A DNA stretch of 7,999 bases from an uncultured Oxalobacteraceae bacterium (GTDB lineage Bacteria > Pseudomonadota > Gammaproteobacteria > Burkholderiales > Burkholderiaceae_D). Below the pieces are notes generated by a model. The model saw nothing but the letters and a program-made list of their open reading frames with translations, had not been told where the DNA came from and ran no database searches. The stretch's first letter is position 1. Every line of letters begins with the position of its first letter. The stretch is taken from the NCBI GenBank assembly GCA_937996605.1, contig CALKVB010000362.1:1-7999 (forward strand), written 5' to 3'. The translations under genes and the position numbers were made by a program. This document shows positions 6,043 to 7,999 of this stretch, one piece after another.

Positions 6043-7254
6043 TTAATAAGCAGGTGGGCGATGCAATACCGTAACGCCCTCGCCTTCTCGTCCTTGAAAG
6101 AAGCTAGCTGAGGCTTGTTTGCCGTAGTACAAACGCACGATTTGCATCGCGATCCAAGGCTTTGCGTTTTGAGCAAGCTGGACCACCAAACGTAATTCCG
6201 CAAACACTGGTTCACCCTGTTGATTGTGCATCACTGGATATGCTTGAAAACGAGGTTGTATGATCCAGTCGTGGGCGTTCGGTAGATGATCTAATTCAGC
6301 TGCGGTCGGGCCAATGTATAAATCTTTGCCAGCGCAGGAATAAATATTTTTTGCGACGACATCTTGCGGTGCTATGCCCAAACTACGCCAAGCATCGGCT
6401 CTTACATTTTGTGGCTCAAATGGAATTGCCATTTCGGATGCCAAACCTTTGTGCACCAAGTAATACCAAACAGGATGACTATGCCATTGTATCTGGGCGT
6501 TTTGCAGTTGCTGCAAACAGACCCCTTCATCCTCTAATTCACTCAGAATCAAACGATTTAACACACTATCGTGCTGAACTCGTTGCTTGCCATTCTTTGA
6601 AAATAAGCGCCCTTGACTATCGCCTTGCAATTGATGCGGCTCAATCAGCGGCAGCTTCCACAATAATGCACTGGCGTGCAAATCAAATAGTGTGCTTCGC
6701 TTCCATGGCTGAAACTCCAAAATCGCTGCTTGTTCGCCTTTACATAGCCAATTCTGCGTCGCGACATGCCAACTTTTTCCGTTTACAGGATTCTGCCACG
6801 GCACGCAATCAGCCAAGGCTGGCCACAGTTCTGCATGTGTTTGATGAATGTGGTAACCCGTCGCCAGTAGAGAAGTAAATGCCTGAAATTCCACCAAACG
6901 TAAATCCCAAGTATCGCCATCTACAACCAAGGCATAATCGATGGTCAAGACATCCGCATCGTGTTGATGCTGCCAATTTAACATACGCTCAGCGCGCAGA
7001 TATGGCGCCGCTGCTTCGCATAATGAGAATGCTCTTTGTTCCAACTTTTCTTGTAAGCGCGTCGATGCGACTAAAGGCCATTCCGAAAACAAAGTCGTTT
7101 GTTCGGGCAAATAATTAGTGCCAGCGAAGCGCGACCAAGTTTCTTGCATCAGCGATTTTGAGATTGGCGATGCGCGTAACAACTCATCACTCAAAGCATG
7201 AAACGGCGCACTTGCTTGCCTATTCGATTTATTGGACAGTATGGAATCGCGCAC
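6043..7254 (-). CDS. Uncharacterised ATP-grasp-like protein paired with GCS2 ligase
   Basis: A 403-residue soluble protein, from a GTG start; no signal peptide or membrane segment. I do not recognise a named gene. The C-terminal third has an ATP-grasp look: VVAKNIYSCAGKDLYIGPT (299-317) resembles the lysine-plus-glycine-rich nucleotide loop, DWIIQPRF (329-336) resembles the hinge that contacts the base, and AELRLV (352-357) is placed where an acidic metal ligand is expected. The N-terminal half carries WDLRLVEFQAFTSLLATGYH (116-135), similar to substrate-side motifs of glutathionylspermidine-synthase-like ATP-grasp proteins. From established knowledge, comparative genomics has described GCS2 amidoligases beside ATP-grasp proteins in predicted peptide or metabolite ligation modules. 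The gene overlaps the ligase gene by 26 bases, so they are surely co-expressed. An in-frame ATG at 7275 is possible (410 residues) but has no ribosome binding site. The reaction and substrate are unknown. Confidence 0.75.
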   Translation of the reverse strand: MRDSILSNKSNRQASAPFHALSDELLRASPISKSLMQETWSRFAGTNYLPEQTTLFSEWPLVASTRLQEKLEQRAFSLCEAAAPYLRAERMLNWQHQHDADVLTIDYALVVDGDTWDLRLVEFQAFTSLLATGYHIHQTHAELWPALADCVPWQNPVNGKSWHVATQNWLCKGEQAAILEFQPWKRSTLFDLHASALLWKLPLIEPHQLQGDSQGRLFSKNGKQRVQHDSVLNRLILSELEDEGVCLQQLQNAQIQWHSHPVWYYLVHKGLASEMAIPFEPQNVRADAWRSLGIAPQDVVAKNIYSCAGKDLYIGPTAAELDHLPNAHDWIIQPRFQAYPVMHNQQGEPVFAELRLVVQLAQNAKPWIAMQIVRLYYGKQASASFFQGREGEGVTVLHRPPAY

Positions 7255-7999
7255 TGTGGACTTCCTCCGTCTCATGAATCAAATGCTGCACCAAGGTTTG
7301 ATAATTTTCAGAGCGTTTGAAAATACCGCGCTGAATATCAGACGAAGCGCCATAAATAAACAGAGCATCGAGTTTTTCACGCATGCCTTGGTATAAATTT
7401 AGTTGCAGGGCAACCGGCGTCAAGCGCAACATCCAGCTATCGAAATAATCGTGCAGACTGACAGAGGCTTCGCTTTCCCAATCAATCAATTCAGCTGCAA
7501 GACCACGACGACGAACCCGCCATTTGTTTTCCTCAAGACAGGCGCGCGACAAAGGCTTAGGTAAGCTACCTTGTTGATAGTCCTGAACCAAAGTAGCCAC
7601 CTCGCATTGCAACAGCGCAGTAATCAACCAAATATGATCTAACGATGGCGTCGCATCACAAATGCGAACTTCTAGTGTGTGATAGTGGTGATGCAGGCGT
7701 AAGTCTTCCCACATGCCATGTTGCGCTTCGAGGGTGCCAACTTTGCGCAACAGTTCTATGTGTTTAAAATAGTCTTCTTCTGAAGCCCAAATATCCGGTG
7801 TTCCCATGCGAGGCAAGCGATCTAAGATGGAGTGACGCCAACTTTGAACGCCGGTATCACGCCCTTCGAAGAACGGTGAGCTTAAGGAAATGGCAAACAC
7901 TGGCGCCAAACTATTGCGCAGGGAATTGAAGATAACCATTGGCGGTATCCCTTCCGGTAATCCCAAGTGCACATGAAAGCCGTAGGACACCAAGCTGCG
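7229..7999 (-). CDS. GCS2-type carboxylate-amine ligase (5' end outside window)
   Basis: The C-terminal 256 residues of a protein of the glutamate-cysteine ligase family 2 (YbdK-like; full members are about 370 residues), ATP-dependent enzymes that join a carboxylate to an amine. Counting from the TTG-encoded residue at 7993, visible motifs are YGFHVHLGLPEG (4-15) with the paired histidines H7 and H9, SLSSPFFEGRDTGVQSWR (36-53), WEDLRLHHHYHTLEVRICDA (95-114) and SLDH (117-120). The frame is open through base 7999, so TTG 7993 is not the start and roughly 110-120 residues lie to the right. A role as the main glutathione-pathway ligase is doubtful, since YbdK relatives have weak or different activity and many proteobacteria use another gshA. 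The overlapping downstream ATP-grasp-like gene suggests a two-step ligation: this enzyme forms one amide and the partner a second. Confidence 0.88.
   Translation of the reverse strand, partial: RSLVSYGFHVHLGLPEGIPPMVIFNSLRNSLAPVFAISLSSPFFEGRDTGVQSWRHSILDRLPRMGTPDIWASEEDYFKHIELLRKVGTLEAQHGMWEDLRLHHHYHTLEVRICDATPSLDHIWLITALLQCEVATLVQDYQQGSLPKPLSRACLEENKWRVRRRGLAAELIDWESEASVSLHDYFDSWMLRLTPVALQLNLYQGMREKLDALFIYGASSDIQRGIFKRSENYQTLVQHLIHETEEVHSARFHTVQ
7264..7268 (-). promoter_or_regulatory. Ribosome binding site inside the ligase gene for the ATP-grasp-like gene
   Basis: GGAGG lies nine bases before the GTG at 7254 and within the last codons of the upstream ligase gene. It supports the GTG start over the ATG at 7275, which it follows rather than precedes, and implies translational coupling of the two genes. 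Confidence 0.6.

Noticed and set aside
5928..6215. 95-residue minus-strand open frame overlapping the end of the ATP-grasp-like gene
   Set aside because: It is an alternate-frame reading of that gene's 3' end plus intergenic sequence, with no ribosome binding site and no domain signal.
6351..6878. 175-residue plus-strand open frame, and the 79-residue one after it
   Set aside because: Both are antisense to the ATP-grasp-like gene, whose sequence is protein-like throughout; these look like codon shadows.
7255..7275. ATG at 7275 as start of the ATP-grasp-like gene
   Set aside because: No ribosome binding site precedes it and it would enlarge the overlap to 47 bases; the GTG at 7254 has GGAGG nine bases upstream. 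It remains possible.
1..7999. CRISPR array, insertion sequence, integron or rRNA/tRNA genes
   Set aside because: No regularly spaced repeats, transposase or integrase motifs, or RNA gene signatures were seen on either strand.

Overview
The window looks like chromosomal DNA from a Gram-negative proteobacterium, most likely a betaproteobacterium of the Oxalobacteraceae/Burkholderiales type. The reasons are gene content (CybB-type cytochrome b561, Ndh-type NADH dehydrogenase, a subclass B3 metallo-beta-lactamase of the sort found in environmental Oxalobacteraceae, a PrfH-coupled type RtcB) and roughly balanced base composition. The genus cannot be fixed from this sequence. The first 36 bases are not genomic: they are Illumina adapter sequence, so this end is a contig end.

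Layout from left to right. (1) 37-529, minus: 5' part of an RtcB-family RNA ligase gene, cut by the adapter. It is preceded by a promoter, a 20-codon leader ORF with a strong ribosome binding site, and a hairpin placed right after the leader stop codon, an arrangement that looks like an attenuator. (2) 998-1534, plus: a diheme cytochrome b561. (3) 1619-2554, minus: an exported subclass B3 metallo-beta-lactamase with all six zinc ligands, convergent with the cytochrome gene. (4) 2555-2932: divergent control region holding two LacI-family-like operator motifs and a three-way-junction inverted-repeat element. (5) 2933-4261, plus: type II NADH dehydrogenase (ndh). (6) 4353-5732, minus: exported class C-like serine hydrolase with an extra C-terminal domain and its own promoter. 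(7) 6043-7254 and 7229-7999, minus: an overlapping pair, a GCS2 carboxylate-amine ligase (5' end outside the window) followed by an uncharacterised ATP-grasp-like protein.

The genes do not form one pathway. Ndh and cytochrome b561 are respiratory membrane components. The two beta-lactamase-fold enzymes (one zinc, one serine) act in the periplasm. The RtcB gene belongs to RNA repair. The amidoligase/ATP-grasp pair looks like a small-molecule or peptide ligation module of unknown product. The observations most worth following are the leader ORF/hairpin in front of rtcB, the structured element in front of ndh, and the ligase pair.
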